A program made the translations under genes and the position numbers. A stretch of 64,000 nt of DNA from assembly GCA_021792405.1 (NCBI GenBank), contig JAJYUU010000002.1:1-64000 (forward strand), given 5' to 3'. Below, one piece after another: positions 37,504-47,464 of this stretch. The notes under the pieces are model-generated. The model was not told the DNA's origin and ran no database searches. It saw only the letters and a list, made by a program, of their open reading frames with translations. This DNA is from Actinomycetes bacterium. GTDB lineage: Bacteria; Actinomycetota; Actinomycetes; Streptosporangiales; Streptosporangiaceae. Every line of letters begins with the position of its first letter. The first letter of the stretch is position 1.

Positions 37504-38424
37504 ATGCAGGTCATGTCTGTTACCGGCCCGGTCGAGGTGTCCGACCTCGGAGTCGTGCTGCCGCACGAGCACGTGTTCGCTGACCTGGTCCGGGAGTACC
37601 GGGGTACCGGGCTGCTCAACGACGAGCACCTGGCGCGCCAGGAACTCGGCTTGCTGCGCGAGGCGGGCGGGCAGACCCTGGTCGACCTGACGCTGGACGA
37701 AATCGGGCGGGATCCCGCCGCGCTCGAGCGGGTTGCCAGGGCGTCCGGGGTCACGATCATCATGGGCTGCGGCCATTACCGGGATCCGTACCTGAACCGC
37801 GAGTGGTTCGACCGGCATGCCGTCGATGCCATCGCGGAGCAGATGGTCGCGGACATCGAGGAAGGCGTGGGCCAGACCGGTGTCCGGGCCGGGGTCATCG
37901 GCGAAATAGGCGCCGACAAATGGTACATCTCGGCGGCCGAGGAGCGGTCCTTCCGGGCGGCGGCCCGCGCGCATCTGCGGACCGGGCTGACGATCAGCAC
38001 GCACGCGGCCCGGTGGCCGGTCGGCCTGGAGCAACTGCGACTGCTCGGCGAGGAGGGCGTGGACCCGCGGCGGGTCATCGTCGGTCACGCGGACACGGTC
38101 CCCATCCCGGACTACCACCTTGCGCTCGCCCGGCAGGGCAGCTATGTCTCCTTCGACTCGATCGGCACCGGCACCCCTTACGACCTGCGCCGGGCCGTGG
38201 ACTACGTGCTGGCGCTGGTGCGGGCCGGTTTCGGTGCCCAGGTGCTGTTGTCGCACGATGTCTTCCTGCGCGGGCACCTGCGGGCTGACGGCGGCCCTGG
38301 CTACGGCTACCTGCTGACCGACTTCCTGCCGCTGCTCATCGACGCCGGGCTTGACCGCCAGGAAGCGCAGCGCCTGGTGACGGCCAACCCGGTAGCCGCG
38401 CTGACTGGCGGCACTCACGGTTAG
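37504..38424 (+). CDS. Phosphotriesterase-family metal-dependent hydrolase
   Basis: VLPHEHVFADL, GVIGEIGADKW, ISTHAAR, VIVGHADTVP, LLSHDVF. Confidence 0.92.
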   Translation: MQVMSVTGPVEVSDLGVVLPHEHVFADLVREYRGTGLLNDEHLARQELGLLREAGGQTLVDLTLDEIGRDPAALERVARASGVTIIMGCGHYRDPYLNREWFDRHAVDAIAEQMVADIEEGVGQTGVRAGVIGEIGADKWYISAAEERSFRAAARAHLRTGLTISTHAARWPVGLEQLRLLGEEGVDPRRVIVGHADTVPIPDYHLALARQGSYVSFDSIGTGTPYDLRRAVDYVLALVRAGFGAQVLLSHDVFLRGHLRADGGPGYGYLLTDFLPLLIDAGLDRQEAQRLVTANPVAALTGGTHG

Positions 38425-38646
38425 CGGCTCAGTCGCCCGGCGTACCCGCGGCACAAGGGCACAGCGGGCATGCACAGCGGCACCCGGACGCTGAATCTGG
38501 TCCTCCGCGGGACCATTGCTATGCAGAAGTCACGCTGTTAACTTGGAAATCCGGTCCCGGAATCGTGCGAACTAAAAGAGAACCTGAGGCAAGGCGGAGA
38601 ACCGGCAATCGCGCCTCGCGGGGCGCTGCCGGGGAAGGGGTGCGCG

Positions 38647-40395
38647 GTGGCCGAAGGCGCCGTTCCCAGCGGACAGTCGGCAGCCCCATCACCAGGCGGG
38701 GCAAGCCTGTTCGTTCGGCAGTCATCCGGGTTGGTGCGCGAGGTCAGCGTCCTCAACGCGCTGTTCTATAACACGGCCGCGTTCATCGGAACCGGGGTCG
38801 GCTGGTACACGGCGTTCTACGGGCTGGCGTTCCTGCCGGTCGGGCTGCTCGGCCCGTTCTCCACCTACGGCTGGGCGGCCATCATCACCGCGTGCTTCGG
38901 CGTCCTGCTCGCGCTGATCTTCTCATCGCTGGCCACGGTCATGCCCCGGTCCGGCGGTGACTACGTGTTCACCAGCCGGTTCATCCCGAAAGCCGGGCCG
39001 TTCCTGGGGTGGCTAGAAGGCTTCACGCTGTGCTTCGCCTCGCTTGCCGTCATCGCGTTCGAGATCCCGGTCGTACTGCGCAACCTGCAGATCGACGGGC
39101 TGATCGTCTGGGTTGGCACCGGCTCCTCGTTCTTCAAGAGCGCCGACAACTGGTTCAGCCAGGGCGGCTCCATCACCGAGTGGCCAGGCTTCATCGCCAG
39201 CCTGGTTGTCCTGCTGCTGGTGGTGATCGTCGTCATCCAGCCCACCCGCAGGCTGCATCGCATCGTCACGGTGCTAGCGGCGGCCGGCGTCGCTGCGGCC
39301 CTCCTGATGTTCTTCGCGGGGCTGCCGCTCATCAGCCCGTCGCACCTGGACGCGAACCTGCCGCGCTACACCGGCATGACGGTGGCGCAGATCCAGAAGG
39401 CGGCCGACACCTACGGCGTCGCCGGGCACGGCGTGAGTTTCGTTCCGTCAACGCTGTCGATCTTCGTCTTCCTGGTGCTGTTCAATTACATCGGTTTCCA
39501 GTACAGCGCCTACATCGCCGGCGAGGTGCGCGGCAACATCAAGCGCGGCATCATGATCGCGGTGCTGGGCGCGCTGTCCATCGGCGTCCTGCTGAACTCG
39601 GTGTACATCGACCTGCTGTCCCGGCGGCTTGGCTTCAAGCTCCAGCTCGGCTGGAGTGCGCTGTTCTGGTCCGGCAGCCCGAAGACGCCATTGGGCCAGC
39701 CGAATGCGGCGCCTTTGCTGGCCGCCATGTCGCGGCCCGGCGGCTGGATCCTGTTCCTGGTGATCAACTTCTTCGGCGGCATCCTGCCGTTCGTGCTGAT
39801 CCCGGTCTACATCAACTTCATGAGCCGGATAGTGCTGGCATGGGGCCTGGACCGGCAGGTGCCGAGCTGGTTCTGCAAGATCAACGAGCGGGTCCGCGCC
39901 CCGCTGAACGCGATCCTGACCCTGGTCGGCATCTCCGTGGTGCTGGTGGTCTTGGAGAACTTCTCCTTCCTGCCCGCCAGCGTGGCGCCGGGCGGCAAGC
40001 TGGACCTGGCCGGGTCGGCGTGGTTCAGCGGGCTATGTGCGCTGCTCGCCTGGCTCATGCCTGGCGTCAATGCCATCGTCGCCCCGTACACCCGGCCTGA
40101 CCTGCTTCGCAGCGCGCCGTGGCGAAGATGGCTACCGGTGATGGGTGCGGTGTGGCTGGCGTTCGGCGCGATTGTGTACTGGTATGCGGGCATCGATCCG
40201 ATCATTACCGCGATCAAGCACCTGCTCAAGCCTGGCTCATCGCAGAGCGTGCTGAGCTACCTGAACACCTCCGGCGTGACGTTCATGCTCGGCGTCGTGG
40301 TGATCGCCATCATCATCTACTGGATCCGCGACATCCAGAACCGGATAAACGGCATCGACTTGTCGCTGCTGTACAAGACCGTCCCGCCGGACTGA
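38647..40395 (+). CDS. APC-family amino acid permease
   Basis: Multi-TM; SSLATVMPRSGGDYVFTSRFIPKAGPFLGWLEGF; GTG start. Confidence 0.92.
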   Translation: MAEGAVPSGQSAAPSPGGASLFVRQSSGLVREVSVLNALFYNTAAFIGTGVGWYTAFYGLAFLPVGLLGPFSTYGWAAIITACFGVLLALIFSSLATVMPRSGGDYVFTSRFIPKAGPFLGWLEGFTLCFASLAVIAFEIPVVLRNLQIDGLIVWVGTGSSFFKSADNWFSQGGSITEWPGFIASLVVLLLVVIVVIQPTRRLHRIVTVLAAAGVAAALLMFFAGLPLISPSHLDANLPRYTGMTVAQIQKAADTYGVAGHGVSFVPSTLSIFVFLVLFNYIGFQYSAYIAGEVRGNIKRGIMIAVLGALSIGVLLNSVYIDLLSRRLGFKLQLGWSALFWSGSPKTPLGQPNAAPLLAAMSRPGGWILFLVINFFGGILPFVLIPVYINFMSRIVLAWGLDRQVPSWFCKINERVRAPLNAILTLVGISVVLVVLENFSFLPASVAPGGKLDLAGSAWFSGLCALLAWLMPGVNAIVAPYTRPDLLRSAPWRRWLPVMGAVWLAFGAIVYWYAGIDPIITAIKHLLKPGSSQSVLSYLNTSGVTFMLGVVVIAIIIYWIRDIQNRINGIDLSLLYKTVPPD

Positions 40396-40424
40396 GCCGG
40401 CGATCGCGTGGTGCCAGTAATCGC

Positions 40425-42131
40425 ATGGTGAGCATCTCGGGCGCGGCCCAGCCGGCCGACGTCGCCTTCGTCAGCGGTGCTGTGTATCGGGTCAACGCTG
40501 CCCGCAGCTGGGCTCAGGCCGTGGCAGTCAGCGGCGACACGATCCTGGCAGTCGGCTCAGACGCGGACGTGCGCCCGTTCATCGGCGCCGGCACCACGGT
40601 CATCGACCTGCGCGGCCGGATGCTGGTGCCGGGCTTTCAGGACGCGCACGTGCACGCTTCCGGCGGCGGGCTCGACCGGCTCCGCTGTGACCTCACGCAG
40701 GTGCACGGGCGCGCCGAGTACCTGCGGCACGTTGCCGCCTACGCCAGCAGCCATCCAGGCGAGGAGTGGATCACCGGCGCTGGCTGGCACATGGACGCTT
40801 TCCCCGGCGGCATTCCGACCGCCGCCGCCCTGGACGAGGTCACCGGGGACCGCCCGGCGTTCTTGATCAACCGGGATCACCACGGCGGCTGGGCGAACTC
40901 GGCAGCGCTGCGGAGGGCGGGCGTTGACGCCGGCACGCCGGACCCGCCGGATGGCAGGATCGAGCGGGACAGCGAGGGCCGGCCTGTCGGTGCACTGCAA
41001 GAGGGCGCGATGCGGCTGGTGGAATCGGTGATCCCGGCCCCCACCTTGCGGCAGCGCATCGCCGGCGTGCTGGAAGGCCAGCGATACCTGCACGAGCTCG
41101 GAATTACCGCCTGGCAGGAGGCAATCGTCGGCGACTATCCCGGCGTTCCCGATTGTTACGAGGCCTACCAGCAGGTGGCGTCGGACGGCCGTCTCACCGG
41201 ACGGGTCGTCGGAGCCCTGTGGTGGGACCGGACGCGAGGCGAGGATGAGCTGGAGGATCAGATCGCCGAACTTGCCGGGCGACGTGCTGCCGCCACGCAT
41301 GGCTCCTTCAGCGCGGGCACCGTGAAGATCATGCAAGACGGCGTCTGCGAGAACTTCACCGCCGCTCTCCAGGCCGATTACCTGGGCGGAGCCGCTCCGG
41401 CAAGCCACAGCGCGGGACTCAGCTACCTCGAGCCGGCGCTGCTCCGGCGGGTGATAGTCCGGCTGGACGGCCTCGGCTTCCAGGTGCATGTCCATGCGAT
41501 CGGCGACCGTGCGGTCCGTGATGCCCTGGACGCGTTCGCGGCGGCGCGCGCCGCCAACGGCCCGAATGACCTGCGGCACCACATCGCGCACCTGCAGGTC
41601 GTGCATCCGGATGACCTGGCCAGGTTCAGGCAGCTTGACATCACCGCGAACGCCCAGACGCTGTGGGCCTGCTACGACCGGCAGATGACGGAACTGACCC
41701 TGCCGTTCCTCGGGCCGGAGCGCTCGGCCCGGCAGTACCCGTTCGGCAGCCTGGTCCGGGGCGGCGCGAGCCTCGCGATCGGCAGCGACTGGCCGGTCTC
41801 CAGCCCCAATCCATTGTGGCTGCTGCATGTGGCGGTCAACCGGATGGCACCGTGGGACATCGCGGCCGATCCGGAGCCGCGTAGCCGCGAGCCGTTCCTG
41901 CCGGCCGAGCGACTCGACTTGCCGACCGCTCTGGCCGCCGCCACGGCGGGCTCCGCACGGGTCAATCATTTCGATGACACCGGCACCATCCAGGCCGGTT
42001 ACCGCGCGGATCTGACGGTCCTGGACCGCAACCTGTTCGACTACCCGGCCGGGGAGATCGGGATTGCGCAGGTGGACCTGACCATGGCGGGCGGCCGTAT
42101 CGTGTATGCCAGGCCCGGTGCCGGCGAGTGA
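40425..42131 (+). CDS. YtcJ-like amidohydrolase
   Basis: VIDLRGRMLVPGFQDAHVHASGGG; VHVHAIGDRAVRDALDAF; AIGSDWPVSSPNP. Confidence 0.94.
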   Translation: MVSISGAAQPADVAFVSGAVYRVNAARSWAQAVAVSGDTILAVGSDADVRPFIGAGTTVIDLRGRMLVPGFQDAHVHASGGGLDRLRCDLTQVHGRAEYLRHVAAYASSHPGEEWITGAGWHMDAFPGGIPTAAALDEVTGDRPAFLINRDHHGGWANSAALRRAGVDAGTPDPPDGRIERDSEGRPVGALQEGAMRLVESVIPAPTLRQRIAGVLEGQRYLHELGITAWQEAIVGDYPGVPDCYEAYQQVASDGRLTGRVVGALWWDRTRGEDELEDQIAELAGRRAAATHGSFSAGTVKIMQDGVCENFTAALQADYLGGAAPASHSAGLSYLEPALLRRVIVRLDGLGFQVHVHAIGDRAVRDALDAFAAARAANGPNDLRHHIAHLQVVHPDDLARFRQLDITANAQTLWACYDRQMTELTLPFLGPERSARQYPFGSLVRGGASLAIGSDWPVSSPNPLWLLHVAVNRMAPWDIAADPEPRSREPFLPAERLDLPTALAAATAGSARVNHFDDTGTIQAGYRADLTVLDRNLFDYPAGEIGIAQVDLTMAGGRIVYARPGAGE

Positions 42132-42166
42132 GCGTGCTGCCGCGGGCCGAGTGAGGAAGAGGCAGC

Positions 42167-43150
42167 ATGGCGTTTCTCGGCAGGAAACCAAAGAAGGACG
42201 TCGTCCGGCTGTACGTTGTCTCGGACTTCCACGCGTCCGCGCCGGCCTGGCGGAAGATGCTGAACGCCGTGCGGATGAACATCTACAAGGCAGATGCCGT
42301 GCTGTATGCGGGTGATCTGACCGGCAAGGCCATCGTGCCAGTGGTTCAGGACGAAGACGGCTGGGCGGCAGAGTTGCTCGGCCAGAAGCGTCGGCCGAGA
42401 AACGAGCAGGAACTGCAGGACCTGGACCGGGACATCGCCGCGCTCGGCTACTACCCGTTCCACACCACCCGCGCTGAGGTCGACTCTTTGCATGGCGACC
42501 AGGGGGAGCTGGACAAGCTGTTCGCCCGGCAGATCCGTGAGCAGGTCACCGAGTGGATGACGCTGGCAGCCGACCGGCTGGAGGGCTGCGATGTGCCGGT
42601 CTTCCTGATCCCCGGCAACGACGACCCGTACGAGATTGACGAGCCGCTTGCCGCCAGCGAGCGCGTCATCAACGTCGACCGTCGGGTGGCCGAGCTGCCG
42701 GGTGGCCTGGAGGTGATAGGGCTCGGCCTGTCCAGCCCTACCCCGTGGTCCACCCCGCGCGAGATCTCCGAGCACGACTTCCGTGAGGCGATCTTCCGTC
42801 TCGGTGACCAGGTGAAGGACCCGCGGCGCACGATCTTGCTGACGCACTGCCCGCCGTACGATTCCGGCCTCGACATCGCGCCGGTACTGGATGCCAACAT
42901 GCGCCCGATCGTGTCGGCCGGCGACCTGCTGCGCGGCCCGGTCGGCTCGACCGGCGTGCGTGAGGCCGTCGAGCAACTGCACCCGCTGCTCAGCCTGCAC
43001 GGCCATATTCACGAATCGGCGGGGGATGCGAAGATCGGCCCGACACTGTGCCTCAATCCCGGCAGCGAGGCTGCCTACGGGATCGTGCGCGGCTACCTGA
43101 TCGACGTGAGCGCCGACGGGATCGAGCGCTTTTTCCGAGTGGAAGGCTGA
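42167..43150 (+). CDS. Metallophosphoesterase
   Basis: LYVVSDFHASAPAW, LYAGDLTGK, IPGNDDPYEID, LTHCPPYDSGLD, LHGHIHES. Confidence 0.94.
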   Translation: MAFLGRKPKKDVVRLYVVSDFHASAPAWRKMLNAVRMNIYKADAVLYAGDLTGKAIVPVVQDEDGWAAELLGQKRRPRNEQELQDLDRDIAALGYYPFHTTRAEVDSLHGDQGELDKLFARQIREQVTEWMTLAADRLEGCDVPVFLIPGNDDPYEIDEPLAASERVINVDRRVAELPGGLEVIGLGLSSPTPWSTPREISEHDFREAIFRLGDQVKDPRRTILLTHCPPYDSGLDIAPVLDANMRPIVSAGDLLRGPVGSTGVREAVEQLHPLLSLHGHIHESAGDAKIGPTLCLNPGSEAAYGIVRGYLIDVSADGIERFFRVEG

Positions 43151-43155
43151 GCGCC

Positions 43156-43935
43156 ATGGCTGATGCATCTCAGGCGCCTGTCGCCACCCCGGACGCGATG
43201 GCCGAGGCCATGAGCCTGATCGATGCCGCCAGCCAGCAGGGCATCACGGTGCGCCTGCTCGGCGGCATGGCAGTGCGCGTGCTATGCCCCGATTTCCCGC
43301 CCCGGCCGACGTCCGGGCTGCAGGACATCGACCTGGCCTCGGTGACTCCGTCCCGCAAGGCGTTGCAGAACTTCCTGCTCGAGCAGGGGCATCAGCCGGA
43401 CAAGAACTTCAACGCGCTGTACGGGCACAAGCAGCTTTACTTCGTGTCGGCGGTCAGCGGCCGGCCGATCGACGTTTTGATCGACAAGCTGGCCATGTGC
43501 CACGAGCTGGACTTCCGCGACCGGATCGCCCGCATGCCCTACACGCTCGATCCGCTGGACGTGCTGCTGTCGAAACTGCAGATCGTCAAGCTGAACGAGA
43601 AGGACGTCCGCGACATCGTGTACTTGCTCTCCGGTTACCCCGTCAGGAACGGTACCGGGGAAGGCACGATCGCGCTTGACTTGTTCCGGCCCGTCGTCGG
43701 TGATGACTGGGGCTGGTGGCGCACGGTCACGATGAACCTGGACAAGATCCGCGGTCTCATCGCCGAGAAACCTGAGCTGGTGCCGCCGGGTGCGGCCCAC
43801 GATCCCGCCGCCCAGGCAGCGGCCATCAGCGCCGCCGCGCAGGACGCCCCGAAATCGCGGCGCTGGAAGCTGCGAGCTCGGCTGGGGGACCGGGTCCGCT
43901 GGTACCAGGAGCCGGAGGAGAGCACCCATCACTAG
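43156..43935 (+). CDS. Putative nucleotidyltransferase-fold protein
   Basis: VRLLGGMAVRVL ... GLQDIDLAS ... PIDVLIDKLAMCHELDFRDR; pattern resembles the NTase (MNT/AbiEii-like) fold. Confidence 0.55.
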   Translation: MADASQAPVATPDAMAEAMSLIDAASQQGITVRLLGGMAVRVLCPDFPPRPTSGLQDIDLASVTPSRKALQNFLLEQGHQPDKNFNALYGHKQLYFVSAVSGRPIDVLIDKLAMCHELDFRDRIARMPYTLDPLDVLLSKLQIVKLNEKDVRDIVYLLSGYPVRNGTGEGTIALDLFRPVVGDDWGWWRTVTMNLDKIRGLIAEKPELVPPGAAHDPAAQAAAISAAAQDAPKSRRWKLRARLGDRVRWYQEPEESTHH

Positions 43936-44032
43936 CCGGTCCTGTCGGCCGATCCGGCCTTGAGCTAGCGGCCTGTCCTGCTGTGAGCTAGCCGGCCGGT
44001 CCGGGCGGAGCCGGTGCTGCGATGATGCGCTC

Positions 44033-44530
44033 ATGCCTTCCTTCCCAGCGACGTTCGCCGCGGACGTCATCGATCGGCCAGCCAAGGCCCAGTTCGAAGC
44101 CTTCCTCGACGAGCATCGCAGTGCGCTCAACGGCTGCCTGGACGGCCTGACCGAGGAGCAGGCGCGGCGGTCGCTGGTTCGGTCCAGGACCACGCTGCTG
44201 GGCTTGGTCAAGCACGCGACGTTTGTCGAGAAGGTCTGGTTCGACGAAGCCATCACGGGCCGGTCGCGCGCCGAGATCGGTCTCCCCGCGACTCCGGACG
44301 AGACGTTCATCCTGGCTGACGACGACACGATCGCCAGCATCCAGCAAGCACACCGCGAGGCGTGCGAGGCATCCCGGCGCGCGACCTCAACCCTGGGGCT
44401 CGACGACATCCTGCGCGGGAACCGCCGCGGCCCGCTTCCGCTGCGCTGGGTGTACCTGCACGTGCTGCGCGAGCTTGCCCAGCACTGCGGGCATGCGGAC
44501 ATCCTCAGGGAGCAGATCACCGACTCCTAG
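44033..44530 (+). CDS. DinB family protein (DUF664-like)
   Basis: ALNGCLDGLTEEQARRSLVRSRTTLLGLVKHATFVEKVWF ... ELAQHCGHADILREQI. Confidence 0.9.
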   Translation: MPSFPATFAADVIDRPAKAQFEAFLDEHRSALNGCLDGLTEEQARRSLVRSRTTLLGLVKHATFVEKVWFDEAITGRSRAEIGLPATPDETFILADDDTIASIQQAHREACEASRRATSTLGLDDILRGNRRGPLPLRWVYLHVLRELAQHCGHADILREQITDS

Positions 44531-44610
44531 CGCACCGGAGCCACCGGCCGAACCCGAGCCGGGGCTGACGTCGCGCACTGCCGGGAACCGCCGGAAGCTA
44601 ACGTGGATGA

Positions 44611-44904
44611 GTGGACTTCAGTCCGGATCTGCGGCCCGCGGTCATCGCGGGCGATGTGACCGTCTCGATCCGGCTCTGGCAGCGGCCCAGGGTGCGCGCG
44701 GGCGGCCGCTACCGGGTCGGGCCGGCCATGATCGAGGTGGACGCCGTCGAACTCGTGCCGTTCAGCTCGATCAGCGCGGAAGACATCCAGCGGTCCGGTG
44801 AGGCTGACCGGGACACGCTGCGGCAGCGTGCCGCGCACGCCGGGCCGATCGCCGATGACACGCTGGTGTACCGGGTCGAGTTCCACCTTGCCGGCCAGGC
44901 TTAG
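44611..44904 (+). CDS. Small protein, possible ASCH-like fold
   Basis: GTG start 6 nt after TAACGT; AGDVTVSIRLWQRPRVRAGGRYRVGPAMIEVDAVELVPFSSI. Confidence 0.6.
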   Translation: MDFSPDLRPAVIAGDVTVSIRLWQRPRVRAGGRYRVGPAMIEVDAVELVPFSSISAEDIQRSGEADRDTLRQRAAHAGPIADDTLVYRVEFHLAGQA

Positions 44905-44926
44905 CGTGCGGCCAGGCTTAGCGTGC
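44893..44926. repeat. 17-bp tandem duplication ggccaggcttagcgtgc x2 across a stop codon
   Basis: Copies at 44893-44909 and 44910-44926; TAG 44902-44904 in first copy. Confidence 0.95.
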
Positions 44927-44951
44927 GGCGCGGGCTTGCTCGGGTTCAGCT

Positions 44952-45023
44952 CACTCCCTAGCCCGTTGCTGGCCGCCGCCGGGTGATTTGTACGTTATGC
45001 GGCCAGCAACGGGCTAGGGAGTG
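44952..45023. repeat. Perfect 25-bp inverted repeat with 22-nt loop between convergent genes
   Basis: CACTCCCTAGCCCGTTGCTGGCCGC (44952-44976) / GCGGCCAGCAACGGGCTAGGGAGTG (44999-45023). Confidence 0.97.
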
Positions 45024-45045
45024 CCGATGGATGGGCACGGCGCGG

Positions 45046-47364
45046 TCATTGCTCGGACAGGATCGCCTCGAGCTCGGCGAGCGGGTCCCGGACGACCGGA
45101 CCGGTTGTCCTGACCACGGCACGGTGGATCACGCCGGGGAACGGGAACGGCGCGGTGTAGCCGGTGCCGATCGCTGGCCCCCACTCGTAGCCGCAGGTCA
45201 GGCCCACTCCGGTGCCGCTGAAGCCAGACGGGGTGAACCTGGGGATCATGCCGCGGCCGATTTCACGCCCGTCGCAGCGCAGCACGCCGATGCCGCCGAG
45301 GCCGTCGTCCTTGCTGAACTCGTACTCGACCCGATGGCCGCCCGGCGGGATGAGCTCGCCGGCATGCACGACGTGCCGTTCCTTCCCGTACAGGTTGTGC
45401 ACGTAGCGAATCCTGCCGCGCAGGATGTGCAGCGACCAGCCGCCGAGCGCCGAACCGAGCGCTAGCAGCACGCCGTCGGCGCCGCTAGCGTCGCCGGCCG
45501 TAACGGGCACTGTGAGATCGACCGTGATCAGGTGAGACCGGTTACGGACGTTGACCGCGACCGCTTCAGGGACCGGTGCCCCGCCCTGCTGATAGCGGAA
45601 CTCGTCGCGCGGCTCGCGGTGGTCGGGCTTGGGATGCACCAGCGCCCACAGCACCCGGTTGTCGAGCGGCAGCACCTGGTTGCGGCGGGCCTGCGCCCAC
45701 CACAGCTCGATCAGCTCGGCCAGCAAGCCGGGATGGTCGCGCGCGAGGTCCCGCGACTCGGACAAGTCCTCGGCTACGTGGTAGAGCTCCCAGACATCGT
45801 CCTCGAACGGCGCGTTCGGGTTCTGATCGTCATACAGCGGCCCTACCGGGTGGAAGGTGACTGCCTTCCAGCCGCGGTGGTAGATCGCCCGCGACCCGAA
45901 CATCTCGAAGTACTGCGTCTCGTGCCGTCCCGGCTCGGCTTGCGTGCCCGGCGGTAGCAGGTAGGCGAAGCTGATGCCGTCGACCGGTGCCTGCGCGATG
46001 CCGTCGATCTGGCCGGGCAGCGGGATGCCGGCCAGTTCGGTCAGCGTCGGCAGTACGTCGATGGCATGCGTGAACTGGTGCCGGATTGCACCGGCGGCGA
46101 GCAGTCCCCGCTGCCCGCCGCGCGGCCAGGAGATGATGCAGGGATCGGCTACACCGCCCTCGTGCACCTCCCGCTTCCATCGCCGGAACGGGGTATTGCC
46201 GGCCATCGTCCAGCCCCACGGATAGTTGTTGTGCGTCAGCGGGCCGCCGATGTCGCCGAGCCGGGCAAACATCTCGTCGGCCCCGGCGGGGTCGATGTTG
46301 ACGAGCCGGACGTCGTTGATCGAGCCCTCGGCACCGCCCTCGGCGCTGGCGCCGTTATCCGAGACCACGCAGACAATGGTGTTGCCGAGCTCACCCCGGT
46401 CGCGCAGAAAGTCCAGGAGACGGCCGATCTGCTCGTCGGCATGCGACAGGAACCCGGCGAAGCACTCCATGAAGCGCGCCGCGACTTGCTGCTCACGGAC
46501 GCTGAGCGAGTCCCATGGCGGCACCCACGGCGGCCGCGGGGACAGCGCGGTGCCGGCCGGCAGCAGGCCCGTTGCCAGCTGACGGGCATAGGCCTGCTCG
46601 CGCCAGGCGTCCCAGCCCAGATCGAACCGGCCGCGGTAGCGCTCGAGCCAGCGGGCCGGGGGCTGGTGCGGCGAGTGGCACGCCCCGGTCGCGAAGTACA
46701 GGAAGAACGGCCTGGCAGCGTCGACCGCCCGCAAGTCGCCGAGGAACTCGATCGCGCGGTCGGCGAGGTCCTCGGTCAGGTGATAGCCGTCCTCGGCAGA
46801 CTTGGGCGGGCGCACCGCGTGGTTGTCGTGGTACAGGGCGGGCACGAACTGGTGCGTCTCGCCGCCGTGGAACCCGTACCAGCGGTCGAAACCGCGGGCC
46901 AGCGGCCAGGTGGCGCGAGATGCCGCCATGTTGGTCTCGTCTTCTGGCGACAGGTGCCACTTGCCGGCCGCGTAGCTGGCATAGCCGGCGGCGCGCAGGA
47001 TCTCCGGCAGATAGCCGTTCTCCCGTGGCGGCTTCCCCCAGTAGCCGGGATAGCCGATAGCCAGGTCGGCGACCCGGCCCATGCCGCTGCGATGGTGGTT
47101 GCGGCCGGTCAGCAGGCAGGCGCGGGTCGGCGAGCACAGCGCGGTGGTGTGAAAGTTCGCCAGCCGGACACCTGAGCCGGCCAGGCCGTCGAGCACCGGG
47201 GTCTCGATGTCCGAGCCGTAGCAGCCGATCTGCGCGTAGCCGACGTCGTCGAGCACGACGAGCACGATGTTCGGCGCGCCGGCCGGGGGAGCGGGCTCGG
47301 CCGGCCACCAGGGCTGGCTATCCCGCCAGGTGGCGCCGATCCGGCCGCCGAAGTCAGTTGTCAC
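45046..47364 (-). CDS. Arylsulfatase (type I, FGly)
   Basis: APNIVLVVLDDVGYAQIGCYGSDIETPVLD; LCSPTRACLLTGRN (C-x-P-x-R formylglycine motif). Confidence 0.95.
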   Translation of the reverse strand: MTTDFGGRIGATWRDSQPWWPAEPAPPAGAPNIVLVVLDDVGYAQIGCYGSDIETPVLDGLAGSGVRLANFHTTALCSPTRACLLTGRNHHRSGMGRVADLAIGYPGYWGKPPRENGYLPEILRAAGYASYAAGKWHLSPEDETNMAASRATWPLARGFDRWYGFHGGETHQFVPALYHDNHAVRPPKSAEDGYHLTEDLADRAIEFLGDLRAVDAARPFFLYFATGACHSPHQPPARWLERYRGRFDLGWDAWREQAYARQLATGLLPAGTALSPRPPWVPPWDSLSVREQQVAARFMECFAGFLSHADEQIGRLLDFLRDRGELGNTIVCVVSDNGASAEGGAEGSINDVRLVNIDPAGADEMFARLGDIGGPLTHNNYPWGWTMAGNTPFRRWKREVHEGGVADPCIISWPRGGQRGLLAAGAIRHQFTHAIDVLPTLTELAGIPLPGQIDGIAQAPVDGISFAYLLPPGTQAEPGRHETQYFEMFGSRAIYHRGWKAVTFHPVGPLYDDQNPNAPFEDDVWELYHVAEDLSESRDLARDHPGLLAELIELWWAQARRNQVLPLDNRVLWALVHPKPDHREPRDEFRYQQGGAPVPEAVAVNVRNRSHLITVDLTVPVTAGDASGADGVLLALGSALGGWSLHILRGRIRYVHNLYGKERHVVHAGELIPPGGHRVEYEFSKDDGLGGIGVLRCDGREIGRGMIPRFTPSGFSGTGVGLTCGYEWGPAIGTGYTAPFPFPGVIHRAVVRTTGPVVRDPLAELEAILSEQ

Positions 47365-47464
47365 CTGCGCCGCCTTTCCGATCGTGAAGCGCGTCCTGGT
47401 CTGCGCTGGCCGTTCTGCTGCCGTACCGGCTCATGCTGCCAGAGCCGGTCGGTACCGTTGACCC

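Noticed and set aside
40557-42191. 544-aa minus-strand ORF
   Set aside because: Antisense to the YtcJ amidohydrolase; low-complexity composition.
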